42,120 nt of DNA from Marisediminicola senii (GCF_011057645.1 NZ_JAALGE010000024.1:1-42120), one strand, 5' to 3'. Shown: positions 7,525 to 16,264, counted from the first letter of the stretch. A program made the numbers and translations. Notes: generated by a model from the letters alone, not told the origin.

Positions 7525-9068
7525 TGGACCAGCTCGCGCTCCTGCTCGGCGGCTTCGAAGTCGCGTTCACGCCGCAGAACCTCCTCTTCCTCGTCATCGG
7601 CGCCATCCTCGGCACCGCCGTCGGGGTGCTGCCAGGGCTCGGCTCAGCCATGGCCGTCGCGCTCCTGCTCCCGGTGACCTTCAGCCTCGATCCCACTGGC
7701 GCGTTCATCATGTTCGCCAGCATCTACTTCGGCGGGCTGTTCGGGGACTCCACCTCCGGCATCCTGCTCAACACCCCAGGCAACTCCTCGGCCATCGCGA
7801 CCACCTTCGAGGGCCACCGCATGGCGAAGGACGGCCGGGCGGCGAAGGCCCTCGGTACGGCCGCGATCGGCGCATTCTTCGGGGGCACGATCTCCTGCGT
7901 GCTCGTCGTCTTCTTCTCCCCGTTCATCGTGCGACTCGCGACCGTCTTCGGCCCGGCGGAATACTTCGCGCTCGCCGTGTTCGCGTTCGTCGCCATTTCG
8001 GCTGTCGTCGCCGACTCGATCGTGCGCGGCCTGGTGTCGCTCGGACTCGGCTTCGCGCTCGCGATGGTCGGTATCGACGGGATGACGGGTACCGAGAGGT
8101 TCACCGGCGGAAGCCCCGTTCTCTTCGACGGGATCTCCATCATCGTGATCACCGTCGGCCTGCTCGCTCTGGGGGAGGTGCTGCACGTCGGCTCGTACAT
8201 CCGCCGCTCCGGGGGTCCAGGGGCGATGGTCACGCCGACGGGTTCCCCGCTGCCCTCCGCTCGGGAGTGGCGCATGATCCTCCCCGCGTTCCTGCGCGGC
8301 ACCGCATTCGGCGTGCCGTTCGGGGCGATTCCCGTCGGGGGCGCCGAGGTTCCCACCTTCCTGGCCTACGGGACGGAGAAGCGCCTGGCCAGGCGTCGCG
8401 GCGACCCCGACTTCGGCACGCGCGGTTCCATCCAGGGCGTCGCGGGTCCGGAGGCCGCGGGCAATGCCACCGCCGGATCGGCCATGGGCGCCCTGCTCGG
8501 GCTCGGCATCCCGACGTCGGCGACCGCCGCCATGATGATCGCCGCATTCCAGCAGTACGGCATGCAGCCCGGCCCGCTGCTCTTCGAGCGCAGTGGCGAC
8601 CTGGTCTGGCCGCTGCTCGCGAGCCTGTTCCTCGGCCTGGTGATCCTGCTGGTCATCAACCTGCCGTTCGCGGCAGTGTGGGCGAAGCTCCTGGTCATTC
8701 CGCGCCACTACCTCTACGCGGGTATCTCCGTCGTCGCGATGCTCGGCCTGTATGCGATCGCGTCGCGCATCGTCGACCTGTGGCTCGCCCTGGCGATCGG
8801 CATCGTCGGCTTCGTGATGCGCAGGTTCTCCCTGCCCGTCGCGCCGGTACTGATCGCCGCGATCCTCGGGCCGCTGGCCGAGACGCAGCTGCGTCGGGCC
8901 CTCGCGGTCTCGGAGGGAGACCCGTCGGTGCTGCTCTCCTCGCCCATCACAATCGTGTTGTACGCGCTGCTGGCGGTCATCGTCACGGTCAGCGTGCTGC
9001 AGCACGCCAGGCACACGGCCAAGCGACGAACGGCCGACCGGGTCGGTGTCGACACGCTGGTGAAGTGA
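7524..9068 (+). CDS. tctA: Tripartite tricarboxylate transporter, large permease TctA
   Basis: This is the transport-competent permease of the TctABC system, 514 aa with about 11-12 membrane segments. Family hallmarks are GVLPGLGSAMAVALLLP near the N-terminus, YFGGLFGDSTSGILLNTPG, EGHRMAKDGRAAKALG, and in the second half GVAGPEAAGNATAGSA followed by LLGLGIPTSATAAMM. Both halves carry the characteristic GxG/PG re-entrant-type motifs. The ATG at 7524 overlaps the tctB stop (TGATG), so the three subunits are made in a coupled series. The gene ends the operon; a short hairpin follows 28 bp after the stop. Energy coupling is to an ion gradient, as for the family. Confidence 0.95.
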   Translation: MDQLALLLGGFEVAFTPQNLLFLVIGAILGTAVGVLPGLGSAMAVALLLPVTFSLDPTGAFIMFASIYFGGLFGDSTSGILLNTPGNSSAIATTFEGHRMAKDGRAAKALGTAAIGAFFGGTISCVLVVFFSPFIVRLATVFGPAEYFALAVFAFVAISAVVADSIVRGLVSLGLGFALAMVGIDGMTGTERFTGGSPVLFDGISIIVITVGLLALGEVLHVGSYIRRSGGPGAMVTPTGSPLPSAREWRMILPAFLRGTAFGVPFGAIPVGGAEVPTFLAYGTEKRLARRRGDPDFGTRGSIQGVAGPEAAGNATAGSAMGALLGLGIPTSATAAMMIAAFQQYGMQPGPLLFERSGDLVWPLLASLFLGLVILLVINLPFAAVWAKLLVIPRHYLYAGISVVAMLGLYAIASRIVDLWLALAIGIVGFVMRRFSLPVAPVLIAAILGPLAETQLRRALAVSEGDPSVLLSSPITIVLYALLAVIVTVSVLQHARHTAKRRTADRVGVDTLVK

Positions 9069-9095
9069 ACCGTCGTGGCGCCTCACCGGGCCGGC

Positions 9096-9114
9096 ACCTC
9101 GCACACCGCGAGGT
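9096..9114 (+). terminator. Hairpin after tctA
   Basis: ACCTCGC and GCGAGGT form a perfect 7-bp stem with a 5-nt loop, 28 bp after the tctA stop. No T tract follows, which is common for actinobacterial intrinsic terminators, so the call rests on position and symmetry. Confidence 0.45.
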
Positions 9115-9143
9115 CGACCAGCGAAGTGAAACAACCTCGCGCA

Positions 9144-9176
9144 GTTAACACGCCGTTTACGTACCCCGCCTAGTGT
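9144..9176 (+). promoter_or_regulatory. PHO-box-like direct repeat and -10 element ahead of the nucleotidase gene
   Basis: Two adjacent 11-nt units, GTTAACACGCC at 9144-9154 and GTTTACGTACC at 9155-9165, have the layout of the actinobacterial PhoP site (11-nt direct repeats beginning GTTCAC or similar). A -10-like TAGTGT lies at 9171-9176, so the repeat would cover the -35 region of an activated promoter. A leader of about 35 nt then leads to CAGGA before the ATG at 9217. Confidence 0.5.
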
Positions 9177-9216
9177 CAACCGGGGCACAGTTGCCCACCG
9201 AACCGACAGGATCCAG

Positions 9217-11313
9217 ATGCGCTTCCGCCGTACCGCCAGCAGCCTCGCCCTCGTGTGCCTCGGGGTCACCGTCGCCGCGCCCGCCGCTGCCTCGACCCTC
9301 CCCGACGGAGATTCCCTCCAGCTGACGCTCATGTCGACGACCGACACCCACGGGCACGTCTTCAACTGGGACTACTTCGCCGATGCCCCGTACGAGGCCG
9401 ACGAGACCCTCGGGCTCAGCAGGGTCGCCACCGCCGTGAACGAGGTGCGCGCCAGGGACGGCGAGGAATCCGTCGTGGTCGTCGACAACGGCGACGCCAT
9501 CCAGGGCACGCCCCTCACCTACTACTACGGCCTCGGCGACGGGGCACCTGGCGTGCTCGACGGCTCGACGGAGCACCCGATGGCACAGGCATTCAACGCC
9601 ATCGGCTACGACGGGCAGACGGTCGGAAACCACGAATACAACTACGGCCTCGACTTGCTTGACGCCTACGAGAACGACCTCGACGCGCCTCTGCTCGGCG
9701 CCAACGTCATCGACGTCGCCACCGGCGAGCCGTACCACGACCCGTACACGCTGATCGAGCGCACCATCGACGGCGAGCAGGTCACCATCGGGGTCATCGG
9801 CCTCGTCACCCCGGGTGTTCGCGTGTGGGACAAGCAGTACGTCGACGGCGTGCTCGAATTCCAGGACATGGTCACCGCGGCCAAGCAGTGGGTGCCCATC
9901 GTCGACGAGCTCGCCGACGTCGTCGTGGTCACCGCCCACACCGGAGAGGGCACCGTGCCCGACGCCGAATACGACCCGGCAGACCTCAACGAAGACGTCG
10001 CGAACAACATCGCATACCAGGTGCCCGGCATCGACGTGCTCGTCGCCGGCCACAGCCACCAGGACAACCCGGGCGAGCTCGTCACGAACGTAGCGGGCGA
10101 GCAGGTCATGCTCACGCAGCCCTACTTCTGGGCGCAGAGCGTGACCGAGGTCGACCTCTCGCTGGTTCCCGCCGGTGACGGTGGCTACGAAGTCGATTTC
10201 TCGGTGGATGCCGCACCCACCGCCACCGCGCACTATGCCGCTGACATCCCCGACGAGGACCCGGCGATCGTAGAAGCACTCACCGCAGAGCACGAGCAGA
10301 CCATCGAGTACGTCAACACCCCCGTCGCGCGATCGGTCACCGCACTGCCGGCGTCGAGCTCGCGCTACGAAGACACCGCGATCATCGACTTCATCAACGG
10401 CGTGCAGGCCGAGACCGTGGAGTCCGCGCTCGCCGGAACCGAGTACGCCGACATCCCCGTCATCTCGCAGGCGTCACCGTTCTCGCGCACCGCGCAGTTC
10501 CCGGAGGGGCAGGTGACCATTCGGGACATCGCCGGCCTCTACATCTACGAGAACACCCTCCGAGGCGTTCAGCTGACCGGCGCCGAGGTGCGCGAGTACC
10601 TCGAGTACTCGGCCCGCTACTTCACGCAGGTCGCCGAGGGAGCGACATTCGACCCCGCGACGGGAACGAACGCCGTCACGCCCGATCGCCCGACCGGTAT
10701 CCCGGACTACAACTACGACGCGATCTCGGGGCTCGACTACACGATCAACATCGCCCAGCCCGCCGGTTCGCGCATCGGCGACCTGACGCACCCCGACGGC
10801 ACGCCCGTCGCCGATGACGACGTGTTCATCATGGCCGTCAACAACTACCGCCAGAGCGGCGGGGGAGCGTTCCCGAACGTCGCCGAGGCGCCCATCGTCT
10901 ACGACGAGCTGCTCGAGATCCGCCAGGTGCTCATCGAGTGGGCCACCGAGCGCGGCGTCATCGACCCGGCAGACTTCTTCGACGAGAACTGGAGCCTCAT
11001 CACGTCGGCCGCCGAGGCCCCCGTGCCGACTCCCGCCCCGGAGCCCACGCCCACCACCCCAGCCCCTGGCACTGGAACCGGCACCGGCACCGGCACGGGA
11101 TCGGGCAGCACCCCCGGCACCGGAACCGGAACCGGAACCGGAAGCGGATCGGGCACCGCGCCCGGCACCGGTGGTTCCTCGACCGGCGAGCTCGCCGCGA
11201 CCGGCGCGTCCGACTCCGGCGTAGCCGCGGGTGCCGCACTCCTGATGTTCCTCGGCGGAGCGGCGCTCTGGCTCACCGCCCGCGCACGTCGCGGAGCGCG
11301 CACCACCTCGTAA
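9217..11313 (+). CDS. Wall-anchored 2',3'-cyclic nucleotide 2'-phosphodiesterase/5'-nucleotidase family protein
   Basis: This is a secreted metallophosphoesterase of the UshA/CpdB family (698 aa) that releases phosphate from extracellular nucleotides. The signal peptide is about residues 1-26 (cleavage near AAAS). Metal-binding motifs of the N-terminal phosphatase domain are TTDTHGHV (41-48), DNGDAIQGTPL, GNHEYNYGLD, TAHTGEG and AGHSHQDN. The C-terminal nucleotide-binding domain follows (SQASPFSRTAQFPEGQVTIRD, then NNYRQSGGGAFPN). After it come a Pro/Thr/Gly linker and a sorting tail: LAATG (659-663), a hydrophobic segment and RARRGARTTS. LAxTG is the motif of class E sortases, so covalent wall attachment is expected. 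The similarity around residues 41-110 (FNWDYFADAP) is closer to CpdB than to UshA. A PHO-box-like repeat upstream points to induction by phosphate starvation. Confidence 0.9.
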   Translation: MRFRRTASSLALVCLGVTVAAPAAASTLPDGDSLQLTLMSTTDTHGHVFNWDYFADAPYEADETLGLSRVATAVNEVRARDGEESVVVVDNGDAIQGTPLTYYYGLGDGAPGVLDGSTEHPMAQAFNAIGYDGQTVGNHEYNYGLDLLDAYENDLDAPLLGANVIDVATGEPYHDPYTLIERTIDGEQVTIGVIGLVTPGVRVWDKQYVDGVLEFQDMVTAAKQWVPIVDELADVVVVTAHTGEGTVPDAEYDPADLNEDVANNIAYQVPGIDVLVAGHSHQDNPGELVTNVAGEQVMLTQPYFWAQSVTEVDLSLVPAGDGGYEVDFSVDAAPTATAHYAADIPDEDPAIVEALTAEHEQTIEYVNTPVARSVTALPASSSRYEDTAIIDFINGVQAETVESALAGTEYADIPVISQASPFSRTAQFPEGQVTIRDIAGLYIYENTLRGVQLTGAEVREYLEYSARYFTQVAEGATFDPATGTNAVTPDRPTGIPDYNYDAISGLDYTINIAQPAGSRIGDLTHPDGTPVADDDVFIMAVNNYRQSGGGAFPNVAEAPIVYDELLEIRQVLIEWATERGVIDPADFFDENWSLITSAAEAPVPTPAPEPTPTTPAPGTGTGTGTGTGSGSTPGTGTGTGTGSGSGTAPGTGGSSTGELAATGASDSGVAAGAALLMFLGGAALWLTARARRGARTTS
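11068..11172 (+). repeat. Low-complexity Gly-Thr/Gly-Ser coding repeat
   Basis: This is a run of 6-bp units of the GGCACC/GGAACC type with GGATCG and GGCAGC variants, encoding alternating Gly-Thr and Gly-Ser in the stalk between the nucleotidase domain and the sorting motif. Such a tract is prone to length change by slippage and acts as a flexible wall spacer. Confidence 0.75.
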
Positions 11314-11326
11314 TACCAGAACCCGT

Positions 11327-11365
11327 GATGACGGCCGGTGGCGTGCGAACGCCCTGGCCGTCATC
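11327..11365 (+). terminator. Intrinsic terminator after the nucleotidase gene
   Basis: The outer stem is GATGACGGCC (11327-11336) with GGCCGTCATC (11356-11365), perfect over 10 bp. Inside it, GGCGT and ACGCC form a 5-bp stem closed by a GCGA tetraloop. GGTTT follows, a weak T tract. This separates the nucleotidase transcript from the downstream phosphodiesterase gene. Confidence 0.8.
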
Positions 11366-11419
11366 GGTTTGGCGGGCACCGGCCGGAACGGCTGACCGGC
11401 CGATGTCCGCCCGCGAAGA

Positions 11420-11425
11420 TACGGT
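11420..11425 (+). promoter_or_regulatory. -10 element of a probable leaderless transcript
   Basis: TACGGT ends 6 nt before the ATG at 11432. This places the expected transcription start on or next to the start codon. A GGTGG overlaps the box but is poorly spaced as a Shine-Dalgarno sequence. Confidence 0.5.
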
Positions 11426-11431
11426 GGCAGC

Positions 11432-12370
11432 ATGATGCAACTCGGCCAGTACCCCGCCCCGACGCTCGTCATCGCCCATTTCAGCGACCCGCACTTTCGC
11501 GGGGACGACGACGGCATGTTTGGCGTCATCGACACCAGGGCGAACCTCGTCGCGGCACTCGACCACCTCGAACGGTCGGGCTCGGCGCCGAAGGCCATCG
11601 TCTTCACCGGCGACCTCGCCGACCTGGGTGAGCCGGGGGCCTACCGGAGGTTGCGTGCGAGCGTCGAGCCCGTCGCGAACCGCATGGGAACCCGCCTCAT
11701 CTGGGTCATGGGCAACCACGACGAGCGCGCCGCCTTTCGCCGCGAACTGCTCGACGAGTCCGAGCCTGTCGAGACCGAGCCTGCGCCCCACGACCGCGTG
11801 TACGACATCGATGGGCTCCGCATCGTGGTCATCGACACCACGGTTCCCGGCTACCACCACGGCGAGCTGTCGGATGCCCAGCTCGACTGGCTCGCCGGCG
11901 TGCTCGCCAGTCCGGCCCCGCTCGGCACCCTGCTCGCGATGCACCACCCGCCCATCCCGACCACCGTCGAGGTGATGGCGATCCTGGAGCTCCAGCGGCA
12001 GGACCGCCTCGCCGCGGTCGTCGCCGGCACCGATGTGCGCGGCATCCTCGCCGGGCACCTGCACTACTCGACGCACGGCATGTTCGCGGGAATCCCGGTC
12101 AGTGTCGCGGCAGCCAGCTGCTACACGATCGACGTGGCGACGCCGTCGACAGCGCTCTCCGGGGTCAGCGGCGGGCAGTCGTTCAGCCTGGTCAGCGTGT
12201 ACGACGACCAGATCGTGCATTCCACCGTGCCCGTCGGCGACTTCACCGCCGTGACCGGGTTCACCGACGCGTTCCTCGAGAACCTCTCGCGTATGAGCCC
12301 GCATGACCGGCTCGAGGCGTTCTCCAGCAAGCGGTCGCCGTACACGGTGGCCGACATCGAGGCGCTCTAG
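11432..12370 (+). CDS. Metallophosphoesterase, CpdA-type 3',5'-cyclic nucleotide phosphodiesterase
   Basis: This is a cytoplasmic class III cyclic nucleotide phosphodiesterase-like enzyme of 312 aa. The five metal-binding blocks are in order: FSDPHF (D and H of block I), FTGDLADLG (block II, GD), MGNHDER (block III, GNHD), AMHHPP (block IV) and [10 protein letters not shown] (block V, GHxH). This is the CpdA/Rv0805-like layout, with a C-terminal extension of about 60 residues. No signal peptide is present. ATGATG at 11432 leaves two possible starts one codon apart. The likely substrate is cAMP or another cyclic nucleotide; many relatives act on several phosphodiesters, so specificity is unproven. 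The gene sits beside a secreted nucleotidase but has its own promoter, so the two need not be co-regulated. Only 16 bp separate it from xerC. Confidence 0.87.
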   Translation: MMQLGQYPAPTLVIAHFSDPHFRGDDDGMFGVIDTRANLVAALDHLERSGSAPKAIVFTGDLADLGEPGAYRRLRASVEPVANRMGTRLIWVMGNHDERAAFRRELLDESEPVETEPAPHDRVYDIDGLRIVVIDTTVPGYHHGELSDAQLDWLAGVLASPAPLGTLLAMHHPPIPTTVEVMAILELQRQDRLAAVVAGTDVRGILAGHLHYSTHGMFAGIPVSVAAASCYTIDVATPSTALSGVSGGQSFSLVSVYDDQIVHSTVPVGDFTAVTGFTDAFLENLSRMSPHDRLEAFSSKRSPYTVADIEAL

Positions 12371-12386
12371 GGCGGGTGCGCTGACC

Positions 12387-13298
12387 ATGCAGATCGACCA
12401 TGCGCTCGACGACTTCGCGTCGTACCTCACCGCCGAACGCGCGTCGAGCCAGCACACGGTGCGGTCGTACGGTTCCGACCTCGCCGACCTCCGCGCATTC
12501 GCCGACCAGCGCGGCGTGAACGACACCGAGGGCCTCGACCTCGAACTGCTTCGCGACTGGTTGTGGCAGGGCTCCACCCGCGGTCTCACCAAGGCGACCC
12601 TCGCCCGTCGCGCCGCCGCGGTACGCAGCTTCTCCGCCTGGCTCACCCGCACCGGAATCACCCCGATGGATGCCGCCGCCCGCCTCCGCTCGCCGAAGCC
12701 CGACAGCCACCTGCCCAGGGTCCTCACCCGCGCGCAGATGGACGGGGTGCTGTCGTCACTCGGCATCCGCGCCAGCACGGGAGATGCTGCCACACTCCGC
12801 GACCTCGCGGTCGTCGAGCTGCTGTACGCGTCGGCGCTGCGCGTGAGCGAGCTGGTGGGGCTCGACCTCGACGACATCGACCTCGGCCGCCTCACCGTGC
12901 GCGTGACCGGCAAGGGGTCCCGCGAGCGCGTCGTGCCGTTCGGAGTGCCGGCGAAGCAGGCCATCGAGCGCTATCTCGTCGACGGGCGGGCCGCGCTGCT
13001 CCGAGCCCCGGCGGCCTCCGCGCGTGCCGTCTTCCTCGGCGCGCGGGGCGGGCGCCTCGGGTCCCGTGCCGTCTACTCCCTCGTCGCCGAGCTGCTGCTC
13101 GTCATTCCGGGCGGCGGGCCATCGGGCGCCCACTCGCTGCGGCACACCGCGGCGACCCATCTGCTCGACGGCGGGGCGGACCTGCGCGCGGTGCAGGAGA
13201 TGCTCGGCCACGCGAGCCTCGGCACCACCCAGATCTACACCCACGTCTCCACCGAGCGACTGGCCGAGAGCTACCGCTCCGCGCACCCCCGCGCCTGA
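12387..13298 (+). CDS. xerC: Tyrosine recombinase XerC
   Basis: This is the chromosome-dimer resolution recombinase acting at dif with XerD. The 303-aa protein has the SAM-like core-binding domain at about residues 5-90 ([21 protein letters not shown]) and a catalytic domain carrying R152 (SALRVSELV), K176 (VTGKGSRE), H249 and R252 ([12 protein letters not shown]), H275 (LGHASL) and the nucleophile Y284 (TQIYTHV). The length and the compact [21 protein letters not shown] end are XerC/D hallmarks. The ATG at 12387 is chosen because the longer frame to 12303 lies in the preceding gene. The position between dprA and the rpsB operon is the usual actinobacterial xerC location, which favours XerC over XerD. 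Confidence 0.93.
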   Translation: MQIDHALDDFASYLTAERASSQHTVRSYGSDLADLRAFADQRGVNDTEGLDLELLRDWLWQGSTRGLTKATLARRAAAVRSFSAWLTRTGITPMDAAARLRSPKPDSHLPRVLTRAQMDGVLSSLGIRASTGDAATLRDLAVVELLYASALRVSELVGLDLDDIDLGRLTVRVTGKGSRERVVPFGVPAKQAIERYLVDGRAALLRAPAASARAVFLGARGGRLGSRAVYSLVAELLLVIPGGGPSGAHSLRHTAATHLLDGGADLRAVQEMLGHASLGTTQIYTHVSTERLAESYRSAHPRA

Positions 13299-13351
13299 CC
13301 GCGCCCGCGCCTGACGCACCCGACGCCCGCGCCCAACCCGGCGCCGCGAGA

Positions 13352-13942
13352 TCACCCATCCGGCCGGGTGGGCAGCAGGATCGAGCGCGGAATCCCTTCG
13401 AGGAACGCGAGCGGCGACACGTACTCCCCATTCACCCGCACGCCGAGGTGCAGGCACGGCGTCGCACAGTGCCCGGGGTCGACCGTCGCGATCACCTCAC
13501 CCGCGACGACCGACTGCCCCTCCGCGACCAGCGGGGTCACCGGCTCGACGCTGGCGATCACGGCCTGCGAGTACCGCACCGAGAGCACCCCGCGGTCGAC
13601 CACGCGTCCGGCGAAGTGCACGACACCGGTGGATGACGCCACCACCGGCACTCCCACCGAGGCCGCGACATCGATCCCACGGTGCCCAGCACCGTACGGC
13701 GTGGGTGGCGCCTGATACGCACGCACGACCACGCGTGCCCCGTCCACCGGCCACCTCCACCGTTCGCCATCGGGTGACACCACGCCGGCCGGTGGGGTCT
13801 CACCCGCCGGGGATGCCGCCCCCGCCGACGCCTGCCCTGCCGGAAGCACCAGGGTGAGTGCGACCAGCAGCGCAACCGTGATGGGCCACGGCGCGCGACC
13901 ACTAAGCCGGGATGGCCTGGCGGGCGACGACGGGAGCGACAT
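13352..13942 (-). CDS. Secreted M23-family peptidase-like protein (LytM fold)
   Basis: This is an exported protein of 196 aa from the ATG at 13942, with a signal peptide (PWPITVALLVALTLVLPAG, cleavage near ASAG, about residue 40). An M23/LytM domain spans about 62-185: WRWPVDGARVVVRAY, GHRGIDVA (zinc ligands H87 and D91), then CLHLGVRVNGEYVSPLAFL. In canonical M23 enzymes the late motif is HxH; here C163 takes the place of the first histidine and H165 is kept. This variant is known in the actinobacterial proteins encoded next to rpsB, so the enzyme may be weakened or may bind peptidoglycan as a regulator. An alternative ATG at 13960 adds six residues. Divergent placement from rpsB matches the M. 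tuberculosis layout. Confidence 0.88.
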   Translation of the reverse strand: MSLPSSPARPSRLSGRAPWPITVALLVALTLVLPAGQASAGAASPAGETPPAGVVSPDGERWRWPVDGARVVVRAYQAPPTPYGAGHRGIDVAASVGVPVVASSTGVVHFAGRVVDRGVLSVRYSQAVIASVEPVTPLVAEGQSVVAGEVIATVDPGHCATPCLHLGVRVNGEYVSPLAFLEGIPRSILLPTRPDG

Positions 13943-14300
13943 GGCCCGACTCTGCGCCATCTGGCAGCACCGCACAGCGCGGCGACGACCCACGGGGGAG
14001 GGATCCGCCGCGGGTCGCAGGGGGAGGGGCCACCGGGCGTCCGCGCCGTGCCCACCGGTGCTAATATGGCGGGAGCAGCGCATCACCATGCCCTGACTAC
14101 GCGTGCCCACGGGCTCCGACCGACGACACTCCCCGAGTGTCGAACCGACGGGCCGGCATCACTCTCCATCAGTCTCCCCGCCACGAGCTCCGGCTCCGAG
14201 TCGGGAAGCGGACGTGTGCCAGGGCACCAGGGATCGCGCCAGACGGTAGCGACGACAAACTGAGAAGGCGGGCGTCAGCCTGCCAGGAATGGAGACGGCC
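13943..14300 (+). promoter_or_regulatory. Promoter and long leader of rpsB, with divergent M23 promoter
   Basis: This 358-bp gap contains no supported gene. A -10-like TAATAT at 14062-14067 would give an rpsB leader of about 225 nt. Within it, CGACACT (14124-14130) and AGTGTCG (14136-14142) form a perfect 7-bp hairpin with a 5-nt loop. A GGAG stands before the rpsB ATG. Long structured leaders are common for autoregulated ribosomal protein genes; whether this one binds S2 is untested. Confidence 0.4.
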
Positions 14301-15326
14301 ATGGCCGTTGTAACTATCCGCCAGCTGCTCGACAGCGGCGTGCACTTCGGACACCAGACCCGCCGCTGGAACCCGAAGATGAAGCGATTCATCCTGACCG
14401 AGCGCAGCGGCAGCCACATCATCGACCTGCAGCAGTCGCTCGCCCACATCGACAAGACCTACGACTACGTCAAGGACACCGTCGCCCACGGCGGCACCAT
14501 CCTCTTCGTCGGCACCAAGAAGCAGGCCCAGGGCTCCATCGCCGAGCAGGCGCAGCGCGTCGGCCAGCCATACGTCAACCAGCGCTGGCTCGGTGGGCTC
14601 CTCACCAACTTCCAGACGGTCTCCAAGCGCCTCGCACGCATGAAGGAGCTCGAGGAGCTCGACTTCGACGACACCACCAAGGGCTTCACCAAGAAGGAAC
14701 TGCTCATCAAGAAGCGCGAGCTCACCAAGCTCAACCGCTCGCTCGGTGGTATCCGCAACCTGACGAAGACCCCGTCCGCGATCTGGATCGTCGACACCAA
14801 GAAGGAGCACCTCGCGATCGACGAGGCGCACAAGCTCGGTATCCCGGTCATCGCGATCCTCGACACCAACTGCGACCCCGACGAGGTCCAGTACCCGATC
14901 CCGGGTAACGACGACGCCATCCGCTCCGTCGGACTCCTGACCCGCATCATCGCCGACGCCGCAGCAGAGGGCCTCATCCAGCGCCACCAGAAGCCGGAGG
15001 AGGGCGACGCCCCCGTCGAGCCGCTGGCCGCGTGGGAAGCCGAACTGCTCCAGGCCTCGGAGACCCCGTCGACCGCAGCCGAGACCGTCGAGAAGACCGA
15101 CAAGAACGGCACGGATGCCGCATCCGCCGCCAAGACCGAAGCTCCTGTCGCCGAGAACGACGCCGACGCCGTGGCCGCCGAGCACGAAGCCGCCGCCGAC
15201 GAGACCATCGTCCCCGTGCACGCCCCGGAGTCGGCAGCCGACGCCGAGGCCCGCATCGAGGCCGAAGCCACCGAAGAAGAGAAGACCCCGACGGCCGACG
15301 TTGCTGCTGACGCAGCCGCCAAGTAA
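14301..15326 (+). CDS. rpsB: 30S ribosomal protein S2
   Basis: S2 binds late to the 30S subunit near the head-body junction. The start [27 protein letters not shown] is the universal S2 N-terminus; further hallmarks are [41 protein letters not shown] and NDDAIRS. The ATG at 14301 is chosen over the one at 14289 because M-A-V-V matches the family. The conserved fold ends near residue 250; the remaining 90 or so residues are an Ala/Glu/Asp-rich acidic tail ([19 protein letters not shown] and similar). Such tails occur in some actinobacterial S2 proteins and are likely disordered. The gene leads a two-gene operon with tsf, 10 bp downstream. Confidence 0.98.
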   Translation: MAVVTIRQLLDSGVHFGHQTRRWNPKMKRFILTERSGSHIIDLQQSLAHIDKTYDYVKDTVAHGGTILFVGTKKQAQGSIAEQAQRVGQPYVNQRWLGGLLTNFQTVSKRLARMKELEELDFDDTTKGFTKKELLIKKRELTKLNRSLGGIRNLTKTPSAIWIVDTKKEHLAIDEAHKLGIPVIAILDTNCDPDEVQYPIPGNDDAIRSVGLLTRIIADAAAEGLIQRHQKPEEGDAPVEPLAAWEAELLQASETPSTAAETVEKTDKNGTDAASAAKTEAPVAENDADAVAAEHEAAADETIVPVHAPESAADAEARIEAEATEEEKTPTADVAADAAAK

Positions 15327-15336
15327 GGAACAGCAC

Positions 15337-16164
15337 ATGGCAGACTTCAGCATGGAAGACCTCAAGACCCTGCGCGAGCGCCTGGGTACGGGAATGGTCG
15401 AGACCAAGAATGCACTCGTCGAAGCAGGCGGAGACCTCGAGAAGGCCACCGAACTGCTCCGCCTCAAGGGAGCGAAGGGCAACGCGAAGCGTGCCGACCG
15501 CTCCACCAGCGAGGGACTCGTCGCCGCGAAGGAGAACGGTTCTTCGACGACGCTCATCGAGCTCGCCTGCGAGACCGACTTCGTCGCCAAGGGCGAGAAG
15601 TTCGTGACCCTCGGGCAGACCGTGCTCGACGCGATCGTCGCCGCCGGGGCCACCACCCCGGAGGAGGGCCTCGCTGCCTCGACCGGAACGCAGACCGTCG
15701 CCGAGCTCATCAGCGACGAAGCGGCCATCCTCGGAGAGAAGATCGAACTCCGCCGGGTCGCCGTCGTCTCCGGTGACAAGTTCGCCGTCTACCTGCACAA
15801 GACCAACAAGGACCTGCCGCCCCAGGTCGGCGTCGTCGTCGGATACGCGGGAGACGACGCGGAGACCGCGCGCAGCATCGCGCAGCACATCTCCTTCGCC
15901 GACCCGCTGTTCCTCAGCCGCGACGAGGTGCCGGCCGAGCAGGTCGAGACCGAGCGTCGCATCGTCGAGGAGATCAGCCGCAACGAGGGCAAGCCGGAGG
16001 CCGCGCTTCCGAAGATCATCGAGGGTCGCGTCAACGGCTTCTTCAAGCAGGTCGTGCTCCCCGAGCAGGACTACGCCCGCGACAACAAGCAGTCCGTCGC
16101 GAAGGTCCTCAAGGACGCCGGACTCACGGTGAGCGGATTCGCTCGCTTCAAGGTCGGCGCGTAA
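15337..16164 (+). CDS. tsf: Elongation factor Ts
   Basis: EF-Ts recycles EF-Tu by exchanging GDP for GTP. The 275-aa protein has the N-terminal UBA-like domain (MEDLKTLRERLGTGMVETKNALVEAGGD), the TDFVAK EF-Tu contact motif (ACETDFVAKGEKF) and the core domains with VVVGYAGDD and the dimer-region GFFKQVVLPEQDYARDNK. The start at 15337 follows AAGGAA with good spacing. Length is typical for Actinobacteria. A terminator 12 bp after the stop closes the rpsB-tsf unit. Confidence 0.98.
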   Translation: MADFSMEDLKTLRERLGTGMVETKNALVEAGGDLEKATELLRLKGAKGNAKRADRSTSEGLVAAKENGSSTTLIELACETDFVAKGEKFVTLGQTVLDAIVAAGATTPEEGLAASTGTQTVAELISDEAAILGEKIELRRVAVVSGDKFAVYLHKTNKDLPPQVGVVVGYAGDDAETARSIAQHISFADPLFLSRDEVPAEQVETERRIVEEISRNEGKPEAALPKIIEGRVNGFFKQVVLPEQDYARDNKQSVAKVLKDAGLTVSGFARFKVGA

Positions 16165-16175
16165 CCACCCGCGTG

Positions 16176-16213
16176 AAAGGGTCCGAGTCGCTCCGGCGGC
16201 CCGGGCCCTTTTT
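16176..16213 (+). terminator. Intrinsic terminator of rpsB-tsf
   Basis: AAAGGGTCCG (16176-16185) pairs with CGGGCCCTTT (16202-16211) with one G-U pair, and five T's lie at 16209-16213. The hairpin plus T run directly after tsf is a classical Rho-independent terminator. Confidence 0.88.
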
Positions 16214-16264
16214 CATGGGCACCGAACGCATAGCCTGTAACCAGCCACCAGCGAGGGAGCCAGA

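Noticed and set aside
7644-9365. Minus-strand ORF of 573 aa opposite tctA
   Set aside because: Shadow of the TctA permease; highly charged, repeat-like residues typical of antisense frames in GC-rich DNA.
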